Positions 57,377 through 64,000 of a stretch of 64,000 nucleotides of DNA are shown here, in pieces. The position numbers and the translations under genes are program-made. The stretch comes from Nannocystis bainbridge (lineage in GTDB: Bacteria; Myxococcota_A; Polyangia; Nannocystales; Nannocystaceae). The notes beneath the pieces are model-generated. The model worked only from the letters and a program-made list of their open reading frames with translations. It was not told where the DNA came from and made no database searches. Every line of letters begins with the position of its first letter. Position 1 is the first letter of the stretch. Location: NCBI RefSeq assembly GCF_028368995.1, contig NZ_JAQNDL010000001.1:3312001-3376000 (forward strand), in the 5' to 3' direction.

Positions 57377-58261
57377 GATCGTCGCCGACCCCTCCGGCGA
57401 TGCAGCCACCGGGCACGCCGCGCGGACCCGCTCGCGGTAGGCCGAGCGCGGGTAGGCGCGCACGAACGCCTGCTGCGCGCGCTCACCTCGCTCGCGCTCG
57501 CCGGTGCCGCACAGCCCCACCACGCGCAGCGCCTCGCGCTCCTCGACCAGGCTGCCGCGCGCGAACTCCCGCGCGTGCGCCTCGATCGCCGCCAGCGCTT
57601 CGCCAGGCCGATCGGCGTCGAGGGCGTCCTTGATCCGCTGGATCAACATCAATTCCTCGAGCACCGGATCGCCCTGCTCCCCGCGGGCCGGCGGGTGGTC
57701 CGCCGCGACGGGCCGCCTGTCCCGCGCCGACCGCCGCGGCGCCGGATCCGCCAATCCTGCGGCCTGCTGCTCGCGCGAGTCACCCGCGGCCTGCTGCTCG
57801 CGCGAGTCACCCGCGGCCCGCTCGCCCGAGTCACGCGCGGCCTGCTCGCTCGAGTCACTCGCGGCCTGCTGCTCGCTCGAGTCACTCGCGGCCCGCTCGC
57901 CCGAGTCACTCGCGGCCCGCACGTGCTGCTCGTTCGCCATCGGTGCGACGACCCCCTGCGCTGGCTCGGAGCGCTGCGGATCCATCAACATATCGGCGGG
58001 CCCGCGCGCCGCCTGATGCCGCGCGCCGACCAGCCAATAGGAGGACGTGCCGATCAACGCCAACGCCGCCGCGACCGCCAACCATCCAGATCGAATCGTA
58101 CGACCACGCCGTGCCGGCGGGCGCAGCGGGATCACCGTGGCCGAGCGCTCCGCCGCCGCTGCCATCAAGGCTGCGGCCATGCGCTCGCGGGCCGCCTCGG
58201 CCGGGCGCTCGCGGTCGCGATACGCGGCGACGAGCTCGGGCGTGGTCCATTCGTCGCTCAT
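57371..58261 (-). CDS. putative anti-sigma factor (membrane-anchored) with Ser/Asp/Glu tandem repeats
   Basis: The 296-residue protein has a cytoplasmic N-terminus (MSDEWTTPELVAAYRDRERP), one membrane helix (SGWLAVAAALALIGTSSYWLV) and a periplasmic part. The periplasmic part has repeats of about eight residues (AASDSSEQ, AAGDSREQ) and a helical C-terminal domain (MLIQRIKDALDADRPGEALAAIEAHAREF). The ATG overlaps the stop of the ECF sigma gene (ATGA), the usual arrangement for anti-sigma partners. A zinc-finger anti-sigma motif is not visible, so the role rests on position and topology. Confidence 0.75.
   Translation of the reverse strand: MSDEWTTPELVAAYRDRERPAEAARERMAAALMAAAAERSATVIPLRPPARRGRTIRSGWLAVAAALALIGTSSYWLVGARHQAARGPADMLMDPQRSEPAQGVVAPMANEQHVRAASDSGERAASDSSEQQAASDSSEQAARDSGERAAGDSREQQAAGDSREQQAAGLADPAPRRSARDRRPVAADHPPARGEQGDPVLEELMLIQRIKDALDADRPGEALAAIEAHAREFARGSLVEEREALRVVGLCGTGERERGERAQQAFVRAYPRSAYRERVRAACPVAASPEGSATID
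57766..57925. repeat. in-frame tandem repeats in the anti-sigma gene
   Basis: Imperfect 24-27 bp repeats (plus-strand core CTGCTCGCGCGAGTCACCCG) encode AASDSSEQ/AAGDSREQ units in the extracytoplasmic part. Copy number is probably variable. Confidence 0.7.
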
Positions 58262-58830
58262 GCGGGCCTCCGTTGGTCGCGCGCGTGCAGCCGCAGCCGG
58301 AATCGCTCGAGTTTGGCCCGCGCCGCGCGCAGCCGCGAATACACCGTGCCCAGCGGGACCGCCAGCGCCTCGGCGATCTCTTCGGCGGTCATCTCCTCGA
58401 TCTCCGTCATCTGAAACACCAGGCGCTTCTCGAGATCGAGCTCGTCGAGGAACGCCTGCATCAATTCGGCCGCCTGGTGCACCCGCACCGTCGCGTCGGG
58501 CTCGCGCGGCGTCGCCTGCGGCTCCGGCAACGCCGCCAGCCGGCGCTCGCGGCGGGCGTAGCTGCGCTTGTCGTGCAACACCAGGTTGCGGGTGATGCCG
58601 AACAGCCACGCCCGCACCGACGACCCCGGCCGGAATGTCGCCAGTCGGTGGTGCACGCAGAGGAACACCTCCTGCGTGACGTCCTCCGCGGCGTCGGCGG
58701 GGATCCCCAGGCTCCGCGCGATCCGCCACACGTAGTCCACGTGCGCGCGATAGATCTCCATCAGCGCCGGCGCGCGCGCCTCTGCCGACTCGGGCGCGTC
58801 GGCGGCAGGCGGCTCGGCCAGGGGCATCAT
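58258..58830 (-). CDS. ECF-type RNA polymerase sigma factor
   Basis: The 190-residue sigma-70 family protein has region 2 (MEIYRAHVDYVWRIARSLGIPADAAEDVTQEVFLCVHHRLATFRPGSSVRAWLFGITRN-like block) and region 4 (LDELDLEKRLVFQMTEIEEMTAEEIAEALAVPLGTVYSRLRAAR-like block), without region 3. This is typical of extracytoplasmic-function sigmas. It is translationally coupled to the membrane protein downstream. An AT-rich promoter-like segment precedes it. Met1 or Met2 can start it. Confidence 0.94.
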   Translation of the reverse strand: MMPLAEPPAADAPESAEARAPALMEIYRAHVDYVWRIARSLGIPADAAEDVTQEVFLCVHHRLATFRPGSSVRAWLFGITRNLVLHDKRSYARRERRLAALPEPQATPREPDATVRVHQAAELMQAFLDELDLEKRLVFQMTEIEEMTAEEIAEALAVPLGTVYSRLRAARAKLERFRLRLHARDQRRPA

Positions 58831-58840
58831 GCGCGCCTGC

Positions 58841-58890
58841 TTTCCCGCCGGCCGGCGCTGCCATTAATATAATTATAAATATAAATGAGA
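58841..58890 (-). promoter_or_regulatory. AT-rich promoter region of the sigma gene with the shared element (copy A)
   Basis: 58841-58868 carries the shared 28-bp element. Directly upstream on the minus strand is an AT-rich block with TTATAAT-like sequence (about 58865-58885), conspicuous in DNA of this GC content. It lies 10-60 bp before the sigma start. Confidence 0.5.
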
Positions 58891-58939
58891 ATGCAGCGCG
58901 ACCTCGCGCAGGCGCGGCGCTCTGTCCTCGCCTTCCTCT

Positions 58940-60205
58940 TCAAAAGAGGCGGGCCTCCAGCTGCAGCCCGGCGCGCATGCCCACGGCGCCGAGGCGGAAG
59001 ATCGGCTCGCGGTTGTAGAGGAGGTTCGGCCGGTGCAGCGGCACCACCAGCTCCGCGTGGACCTGCAGCGCTCCGCGGCCTCGCAGCGCCCGCGGGGCCC
59101 AGGCCAGCGCCCCGCCGACCAGCGCCCCGCCCCACCAGGTTCTCCTCTCGAGATCGACCTCGCTGCCGAACCCCGCCGCCCGCAGCGCCCCGAACTCGAG
59201 GCCGAGCCCCGCCTGCAGCTCGACCGGCCCGACCCGCCGCACTGGCCCCGCCCGCAGCGACGCGACGTGCAGCGACAGGTCGGCGCCGATCTGCCGCTCC
59301 TCGGCCCAGCGCGCCGGGCTGCGAAACCACCGCGCGTAGCCCAGCGCCACCCGCAGCCGCGGCCACGCCACGCCCACCGCCGCCGTCAGCCCCGCCGTCG
59401 CCCGCGGCAGCACACCCACCGCCAGCGCCGGCCCGACGTGCACGAAGGCGCGCACCCGCACCGCCGCCGAACGCGGCCCACCGTCGGCCCCGCGCTCACT
59501 CCCCTGCCCCGCGCGCCCGTGCCCATCGCTCTCCGTCGCGCCGTCAGCCCCCGCCTCGCGCCCGCCCGTCGCTGCACCTGCCGCGCGCTCGCGCCCCCTC
59601 GCCTCGAACCCCGCCGCGCGCTCGCGCCCGCCCGATTCGCCCACGCCCATCCCCGCCGCATCCTCGCGCCCATAGCTCGCCCTCTCGTCCCCCTGCGCCG
59701 CGCGCCCGCGCCCCTCGCTCCCTGCGCCGCCGTCCCCCGCTGCGCGCCCGCGCCCCTCGTCTCCCGCCTCGCCCTCCCCCTCCCCCTCGCGCACCGGCAC
59801 CGGCACCGCTTGCGGCATGCCCTCCGGCCCCGCGGGCGGCCCCACCAACGCGATGCCGACCAGCAGCGCCGTCGCGTTCGCCGTCGCCTCGCAGTCGTGA
59901 AGCGTCAGCCGGCGCTCCGTCGCCCCGTCGCGGCCCGAGAACACCACCACCAGCAGCCAGCCCGCGCCCTGCTTCTCGACCCGCGCGCGCACGGCCGTCA
60001 CCGCGGGCGACACCGGCCGCGCGCCCACCACCTCGCCGATCCGCCGCGCCACCCGCTCCGCCGAGGGGCAGCCCGCCGGCGCCTCCCAGCCGATCGTCGG
60101 CATCGCCACCGCCCGCGCCGGCAGCAGCCCGAGCAGCCCGGCCAGCGCCGCGATCCGGCCGCGACGCGCGCGATCACGACTCCTGGGCTGCTGCGGGCTG
60201 CGCAC
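58940..60205 (-). CDS. hypothetical outer-membrane-type protein with low-complexity middle
   Basis: From GTG 60205 the product has about 421 residues. A signal-like helix (RIAALAGLLGLLPARAVA) is followed by a conserved-looking domain (IGWEAPAGCPSAERVARRIGEVVG, TLHDCEATANATALLVGIAL), a Gly/Arg/Glu-rich segment of about 120 residues, and a beta-strand-rich C-terminus ending GMRAGLQLEARLF. A terminal Phe and alternating strands suggest an outer-membrane barrel. Such genes often sit beside ECF sigma genes in myxobacteria. The start is uncertain, since the frame is open further upstream. Confidence 0.68.
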   Translation of the reverse strand: MRSPQQPRSRDRARRGRIAALAGLLGLLPARAVAMPTIGWEAPAGCPSAERVARRIGEVVGARPVSPAVTAVRARVEKQGAGWLLVVVFSGRDGATERRLTLHDCEATANATALLVGIALVGPPAGPEGMPQAVPVPVREGEGEGEAGDEGRGRAAGDGGAGSEGRGRAAQGDERASYGREDAAGMGVGESGGRERAAGFEARGRERAAGAATGGREAGADGATESDGHGRAGQGSERGADGGPRSAAVRVRAFVHVGPALAVGVLPRATAGLTAAVGVAWPRLRVALGYARWFRSPARWAEERQIGADLSLHVASLRAGPVRRVGPVELQAGLGLEFGALRAAGFGSEVDLERRTWWGGALVGGALAWAPRALRGRGALQVHAELVVPLHRPNLLYNREPIFRLGAVGMRAGLQLEARLF

Positions 60206-60629
60206 GCTCGTCCGCGGTGTACCACCTGCGCCGGGCCAGCGCCCGGCGCCGAGTCGCGACGCGCGCCCGAGAATCACCGCATCCGCCGACACCCCGCGCA
60301 TGTCGCCCGGCGACCCGCGAATCATGGCACTCGCGACCGGCGACAAAAGCGAAGACCATCGATTTCCGACTCACGCCAATCGAGCCTATCGCCATACCGA
60401 TCATCTCGCCCGATTCGAGCGCACCGCCGATCCGCGACCCCGATAGCTCCACCATGACGTGAAGCCTCCCCGCGCGCGCATTCGCGCCAATTGCGCCGCC
60501 GTCGTCCGCAAGCTCGCGCCGATCTCGCGGCGCAGCGAGCCCTGCCGCTCGCGACTGCCCGCGCGCTCGCCTCCTCGTCCGCGCATTGACAGGCTCGGCG
60601 CGTGTGCCACGAGTTCCGCGGAGAAGACC
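60206..60629. other. 420-bp intergenic region between divergent genes
   Basis: It separates the barrel-like gene (minus) and the SDR gene (plus). I see no gene, hairpin or repeat that stands out. GGAGAAG at 60619-60625 is the SDR ribosome-binding site. Confidence 0.5.
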
Positions 60630-61511
60630 ATGGCCAACGCATCGAAGCGCGACGAGAAGACCGAACAGCGGCCGGAGCAGACCCAGAAGCCGCCGGGCAA
60701 GGAGTCCGCCATGGACCCGCGGCCCAAGTTCCGCCGGCCCGAGTACCGCGGCAGCGGCAAGCTCGAGGGTCGCGTCGCGCTCGTCACGGGCGGCGACAGC
60801 GGCATCGGCCGCGCCACCGCCGTGCTGTTCGCCCGCGAGGGCGCCGACGTCGCCATCGTCTATTTGAGCGAGGACGCCGACGCCCGCGAGACCGCCGCCC
60901 AGGTCGAAAAAGAGGGCCGCGTCTGCCTGTCGATCCGCGGCGACATCGGCGACTCCAAGTTCTGCGACCACGTCGTCCGCCAGGTCACCGACCGCTTCGG
61001 TCGCCTCGACATCCTCGTCAACAACGCCGCCGAGCAGCACCCCCAGGACAAGCTCGAGGACATCGACGACGCCCAGCTCGAGAAGACCTTCCGCACCAAC
61101 ATCTTCTCGATGTTCTTCCTGACCCGGGCCGCGCTGCCGCACCTGCGCGAGCAAGACGGCGCCTGCGTCCTCAACACCACCTCCGTCACCGCCTACCGCG
61201 GCAGCGGCGGCCTGCTCGACTACAGCGCCACCAAGGGGGCGATCGTCGCCTTCACCCGCTCGCTCGCCGCCAACCTCGCCAAGGAGGGTATCCGCGTCAA
61301 TGCCGTCGCGCCTGGCCCGATCTGGACCCCGCTGATTCCTTCCACCTTCGAGCCCGAGAAGGTCGCCTCGTTCGGCAGCGACAGCCCGCTCGGCCGCGCC
61401 GGCGAGCCCGAGGAGTGCGCCACCTGCTTCGTCTTCCTCGCCAGCGCCGACGCCTCGTACATGACCGGCCAGGTTCTCCACCCGAATGGCGGCGCGATCG
61501 TCAACGGCTGA
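60630..61511 (+). CDS. SDR-family oxidoreductase (YghA/general-stress type)
   Basis: The 293-residue protein has a 45-residue N-terminal extension typical of the general stress/YghA group (DPRPKFRRPEYRGSGKLEGR). The Rossmann SDR core follows: VTGGDSGIGRATAVLFAREG (cofactor loop), LDILVNNAAEQ, LNTTSVTAYRGSGGLLDYSATKG (Ser, Tyr and Lys of the catalytic triad), VNAVAPGPIWTPLIPS and YMTGQVLHPNGG. It reduces or oxidises a carbonyl with NAD(P)H; the substrate is unknown. ATG 60630 follows GGAGAAG. Confidence 0.93.
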   Translation: MANASKRDEKTEQRPEQTQKPPGKESAMDPRPKFRRPEYRGSGKLEGRVALVTGGDSGIGRATAVLFAREGADVAIVYLSEDADARETAAQVEKEGRVCLSIRGDIGDSKFCDHVVRQVTDRFGRLDILVNNAAEQHPQDKLEDIDDAQLEKTFRTNIFSMFFLTRAALPHLREQDGACVLNTTSVTAYRGSGGLLDYSATKGAIVAFTRSLAANLAKEGIRVNAVAPGPIWTPLIPSTFEPEKVASFGSDSPLGRAGEPEECATCFVFLASADASYMTGQVLHPNGGAIVNG

Positions 61512-61983
61512 GCGGCTCGCGGCTGCCCTCGCGCTCGCCTGCGCCTGCGGCCTGCCCCGCGATCCCGAGCGCACCGCCGAGCGCGTCGCCGCCCACGGCC
61601 TCCGCGTCGGCGTCGTGCTCGAAGCGCCGTGGGCCTGTCGGCTCGGCGTCGATTCGCTGGCCGGCGCCGAGGTCGAGCTCGTGCGTCGATTCGCCCGCAT
61701 GCGCGGCCTGGACATCACCTTCACGCGCGGCGGCGAGACCCGCCTGCTCGCCGCCCTGCGCCGCTTCGAGCTCGACCTCGTGATCGGCGGCCTGCTCGCC
61801 GACAGCCCTTACGCCGCCACCGTCGGCTTCACCCGCGGCTATCACGAGGCCGACGACGGTGACCACGTGCTGGCCGTCCCGCCGGGCGAGAACGCCTGGA
61901 CCATGCAGCTCGAGGCCTTCCTCGCCGGCGCCGACGTCGACGCCGCGCTCGCTCGCGGCCGGGCCGACTGCGAGGCCACGTGA
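61486..61983 (+). CDS. short periplasmic solute-binding (family 3)-like lipoprotein
   Basis: The 165-residue precursor has a signal ending LALACACG and part of the extracellular solute-binding family 3 fold: GLRVGVVLEAPWACRLG, LAGAEVELVRRFARMRGLDITF and LLAALRRFELDLVIGGLLADSPYAATVGFTRGYHE. Full family members have about 220-250 residues; here the second lobe is reduced to about 50 residues. The start overlaps the SDR gene by 26 bp, and the stop overlaps the CDF gene start (GTGA). It could be a sensor or accessory protein for that transporter. Confidence 0.72.
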   Translation: MAARSSTAERLAAALALACACGLPRDPERTAERVAAHGLRVGVVLEAPWACRLGVDSLAGAEVELVRRFARMRGLDITFTRGGETRLLAALRRFELDLVIGGLLADSPYAATVGFTRGYHEADDGDHVLAVPPGENAWTMQLEAFLAGADVDAALARGRADCEAT

Positions 61984-62963
61984 GCGAGCGCTGGGACCGG
62001 ACCCCGGCGCACGAGCTCTCGCCCGCCCGCGAGCCGGCGATGCGCCGCGCCGTGCGGGTCGAGGTCGTCTCGCTGATTTATTTCGCCACCGCGATCGGCT
62101 TCACCGCCGTCGTCATGGGCGAGTCGCAGGCCATGAAGTCGGTGTGGATCGACGACATCCTCGGCGTGGTCCCGCCGATCGCCGTGTTGATCGCCGCTCG
62201 CCTGCGCCGGCGCGAGGCCACCGACGCCTACCGCTACGGCTATCACCGCGCCGTCACCATCGCCTTTTTGGTCGCCGCCGTGGCCCTCCTCGGCTTCGGC
62301 CTCTACCTGCTCGCCGAGGGCCTCTACACCCTCATCCGCGCCGAGCGGCCGACCATCGGCACCGTCACCGTGTTCGGCCGCGACCTCTGGCTCGGCTGGC
62401 TCATGCTCGCCGCCCTGGCCTGGAGCGCCGTGCCGACGCGGATCCTCGGGCGCATCAAGCTCCGCCTCGCCGAGGAGCTGCACGACAAGGCGCTCTACAC
62501 CGACGCCCTCATGAACAAGGCCGACTGGATGACCGGCGCCGCCGGCATCCTCGGCGTCATCGGCATCGGCCTCGGGCTGTGGTGGGCCGACGCCGCGGCC
62601 GCCTGCGCGATCGCCCTCGACATCACCCGCGACGGTGTCCGCAACCTCGCTGCCGCCTTCGCCGACCTCATGGACCGTCGCCCGCGCGACGTCGCCTGCC
62701 GCTGCGACGACCCCTTGCCCGAACGCATCACCGGCGCGTTGCTCGCCCTCCCGTGGGTCCGCAGCGCCTCCGTCCGCCTGCGCGAGCACGGCCACGTCCT
62801 CGTCGGCGAGGCCTTCGTCGTGCCCGCCGACGAGGCCGACCCGCTGGCGCGCACCCTACAAATCGGCGCCGTCGCCCGCGCCCTCGACTGGCGCCTCACC
62901 GACCTCACCGTCCAGCTCGTCCCCGCCTTGACCCGCGACGACGACGACGACTGCGAAGCCTGA
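61980..62963 (+). CDS. cation diffusion facilitator (CDF) family transporter
   Basis: The 327-residue membrane protein has about six helices. The first region reads VEVVSLIYFATAIGFTAVVMG, then SVWIDDILGVVPPIAVLIAA, YGYHRAVTIAFLVAAVALLGFGLYLLAEGL and ALYTDALMNKADWMTGAAGILGVIGIGLGLWW. A cytoplasmic C-terminal domain follows. CDF proteins export Zn, Fe or Mn by proton antiport; the usual HxxxD site in helix 5 reads TDALMNKAD, so the metal choice may differ. GTG 61980 overlaps the previous stop. Confidence 0.85.
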   Translation: MSERWDRTPAHELSPAREPAMRRAVRVEVVSLIYFATAIGFTAVVMGESQAMKSVWIDDILGVVPPIAVLIAARLRRREATDAYRYGYHRAVTIAFLVAAVALLGFGLYLLAEGLYTLIRAERPTIGTVTVFGRDLWLGWLMLAALAWSAVPTRILGRIKLRLAEELHDKALYTDALMNKADWMTGAAGILGVIGIGLGLWWADAAAACAIALDITRDGVRNLAAAFADLMDRRPRDVACRCDDPLPERITGALLALPWVRSASVRLREHGHVLVGEAFVVPADEADPLARTLQIGAVARALDWRLTDLTVQLVPALTRDDDDDCEA

Positions 62964-63117
62964 CCGCGCCTCGACATCGGCACGGGCCGCGAGCGCCATC
63001 CGGCGCGGCTTCTCCCGTCCCTGGCCAGCATCCCGCCGTTCCGTGGCGGCCCCCGTCGTGATTCGTCGGCCGCCGTGGCGCATGCAAGATTTCGCCGCAC
63101 CCGCCATCCTGACAAAC

Positions 63118-64000
63118 ATGCGTCGCGGCTCCCCGTTCGTCCTCGCCCTCGCCCTCGCCTGCGGCCCCGATACTGCCAGTGACAGCGAGACCGCCGGCAC
63201 CGGCGAGCCCGGCACCACCAGCGGCGGCGACAGCACCGACGGCCACGGCACCACCGACGACGGCACCACCGACGCCTCGCCGATGACGACGACCGCCGCC
63301 ACCACCACGACCGCCGCCACCACCACCGACCTCACCACCGACGACCCCGCCACCAGCACCACGGCCCCGCCCGTCGTGGAATGCACCGAGATCGCGCTCG
63401 CCGACCCGTTGCTCGAGCAGTACATGCGCCTGCGCCTCGAAGTCCCCGAGGGCCCGATCCCGGTCGACCTCGCCGCAGCGCTCGACAGCATCGGGGTCAG
63501 CAGCAAGGTCGCCTCGCTGGCCGGCATCGAGTGCTTCACCGGCCTCGTCGAGGTCACCTTCTACTCCTCCGACATCGCCGACCTCGGCCCGCTCGCCGGC
63601 CTCACCAACCTCACCCACCTGCAGGTCTCGAGCGCCCAGGTCACCGACCTGGCCCCTCTCGCCGGCCTCTTCCAGCTCGAATCCCTCAACATCTCCGGCA
63701 ACCCGATCGCCTCACTCGCCCCGCTCGCCGGCCTGCCGCTCAAGAGCCTGAGCGGCGCCGGCCTGCCGGGCCCCGACCTCACCGGCCTCGGGAAGATCGT
63801 CACGCTCGAAGAGCTCAACCTCGGCGGCGCCGCATTGACCGACCTCGGCGAGCTCGCCCCGCTCGTCAACCTCCAAACCCTCGCCCTCTACGCCAACGAC
63901 CTCACCGACATCTCGCCGCTCGCCGGCCTCACCACGCTGCAGCAGCTCAACCTGCAGGACAACAAGCTCGCCGACCTCGCCGCCCTCGCCGACATGGCCG
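63118..64000 (+). CDS. leucine-rich-repeat exported lipoprotein (3' end beyond the window)
   Basis: About 294 residues are visible. A lipoprotein signal (FVLALALACGPDT) and a Thr/Ser/Gly/Asp linker precede a domain of internalin-like LRRs: LGPLAGLTNLTHLQVSSAQVTD, LAPLAGLFQLESLNISGNPIA, LAPLVNLQTLALYANDLTD and ISPLAGLTTLQQLNLQDNKLAD. The 20-22 residue unit with a PLAGL turn is typical of surface LRR proteins used for protein binding. The gene runs off the right edge. Confidence 0.88.
   Translation, partial: MRRGSPFVLALALACGPDTASDSETAGTGEPGTTSGGDSTDGHGTTDDGTTDASPMTTTAATTTTAATTTDLTTDDPATSTTAPPVVECTEIALADPLLEQYMRLRLEVPEGPIPVDLAAALDSIGVSSKVASLAGIECFTGLVEVTFYSSDIADLGPLAGLTNLTHLQVSSAQVTDLAPLAGLFQLESLNISGNPIASLAPLAGLPLKSLSGAGLPGPDLTGLGKIVTLEELNLGGAALTDLGELAPLVNLQTLALYANDLTDISPLAGLTTLQQLNLQDNKLADLAALADMA

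Overview
This window is very GC-rich (mostly G or C at third codon positions) and densely coded. It looks like a chromosomal segment from a myxobacterium, probably of the Nannocystis/Plesiocystis type. That inference rests on the PrkA-YhbH-SpoVR set, many lipoproteins with Thr/Ser/Gly-rich linkers after the signal peptide, tandem-FKBP and sulfatase-modifying-factor-like lipoproteins, PP2C phosphatases, class III cyclases with membrane domains, and an ECF sigma/anti-sigma cluster. No rRNA, tRNA, transposase or phage structural gene was recognised.

Layout. 0-10 kb: PP2C phosphatase (partial), spoVR and yhbH divergent from prkA, a PAS histidine kinase, a small lipoprotein, exonuclease III and an APC permease. 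10-20 kb: envelope genes: bamD-truD (overlapping), an ExbB/ExbD/TonB trio, a lipoprotein, a TolC-family channel, a small membrane protein and pgeF. 20-29 kb: an RluD-type synthase and a small conserved gene, then an accessory stretch. This stretch holds two degraded type I-E-like CRISPR arrays flanking a class III adenylate cyclase gene, a two-gene module (Cys-containing hydrophobic protein plus membrane protein), a probable frameshifted gene, and two further overlapping cyclase genes. 29-40 kb: a GH5 enzyme, enolase, a LysR regulator, a TupA-like binding protein, two M16-like proteins without catalytic residues, a 34-36 bp tandem array and a Cys-rich secreted protein. 40-51 kb: a HEAT-like protein, a ZIP/permease/His-tail fusion, an FG-GAP lipoprotein, a DUF2505 protein, a PAS-STAS regulator, an SUMF-like lipoprotein, a double FKBP and a universal stress protein. 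51-64 kb: small secreted proteins, an ArsR-DUF2087 regulator with operators, a second PP2C, a dienelactone hydrolase, an ECF sigma/anti-sigma/lipoprotein/beta-barrel cluster, an SDR, a solute-binding protein, a CDF transporter and an LRR lipoprotein running off the end.

The most notable observation is that the overlapping cyclase genes at 26758-29189 have exactly complementary active-site losses. One keeps both metal-binding Asp but lacks the Asn/Arg pair. The other lacks both Asp but keeps Lys, Asp, Asn and Arg. This matches the C1/C2 division of labour in mammalian transmembrane adenylyl cyclases and predicts an obligate heterodimer with one active site.

The second is a short dispersed palindrome (half-site CTGTCC or CATGTCC, four-base centre, GGACAG or GGACATG). 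It occurs at about 25 loci: between genes, in 5' coding ends, in lipoprotein signal peptides and in low-complexity linkers. It also appears expanded into a tandem array after the M16 pair.
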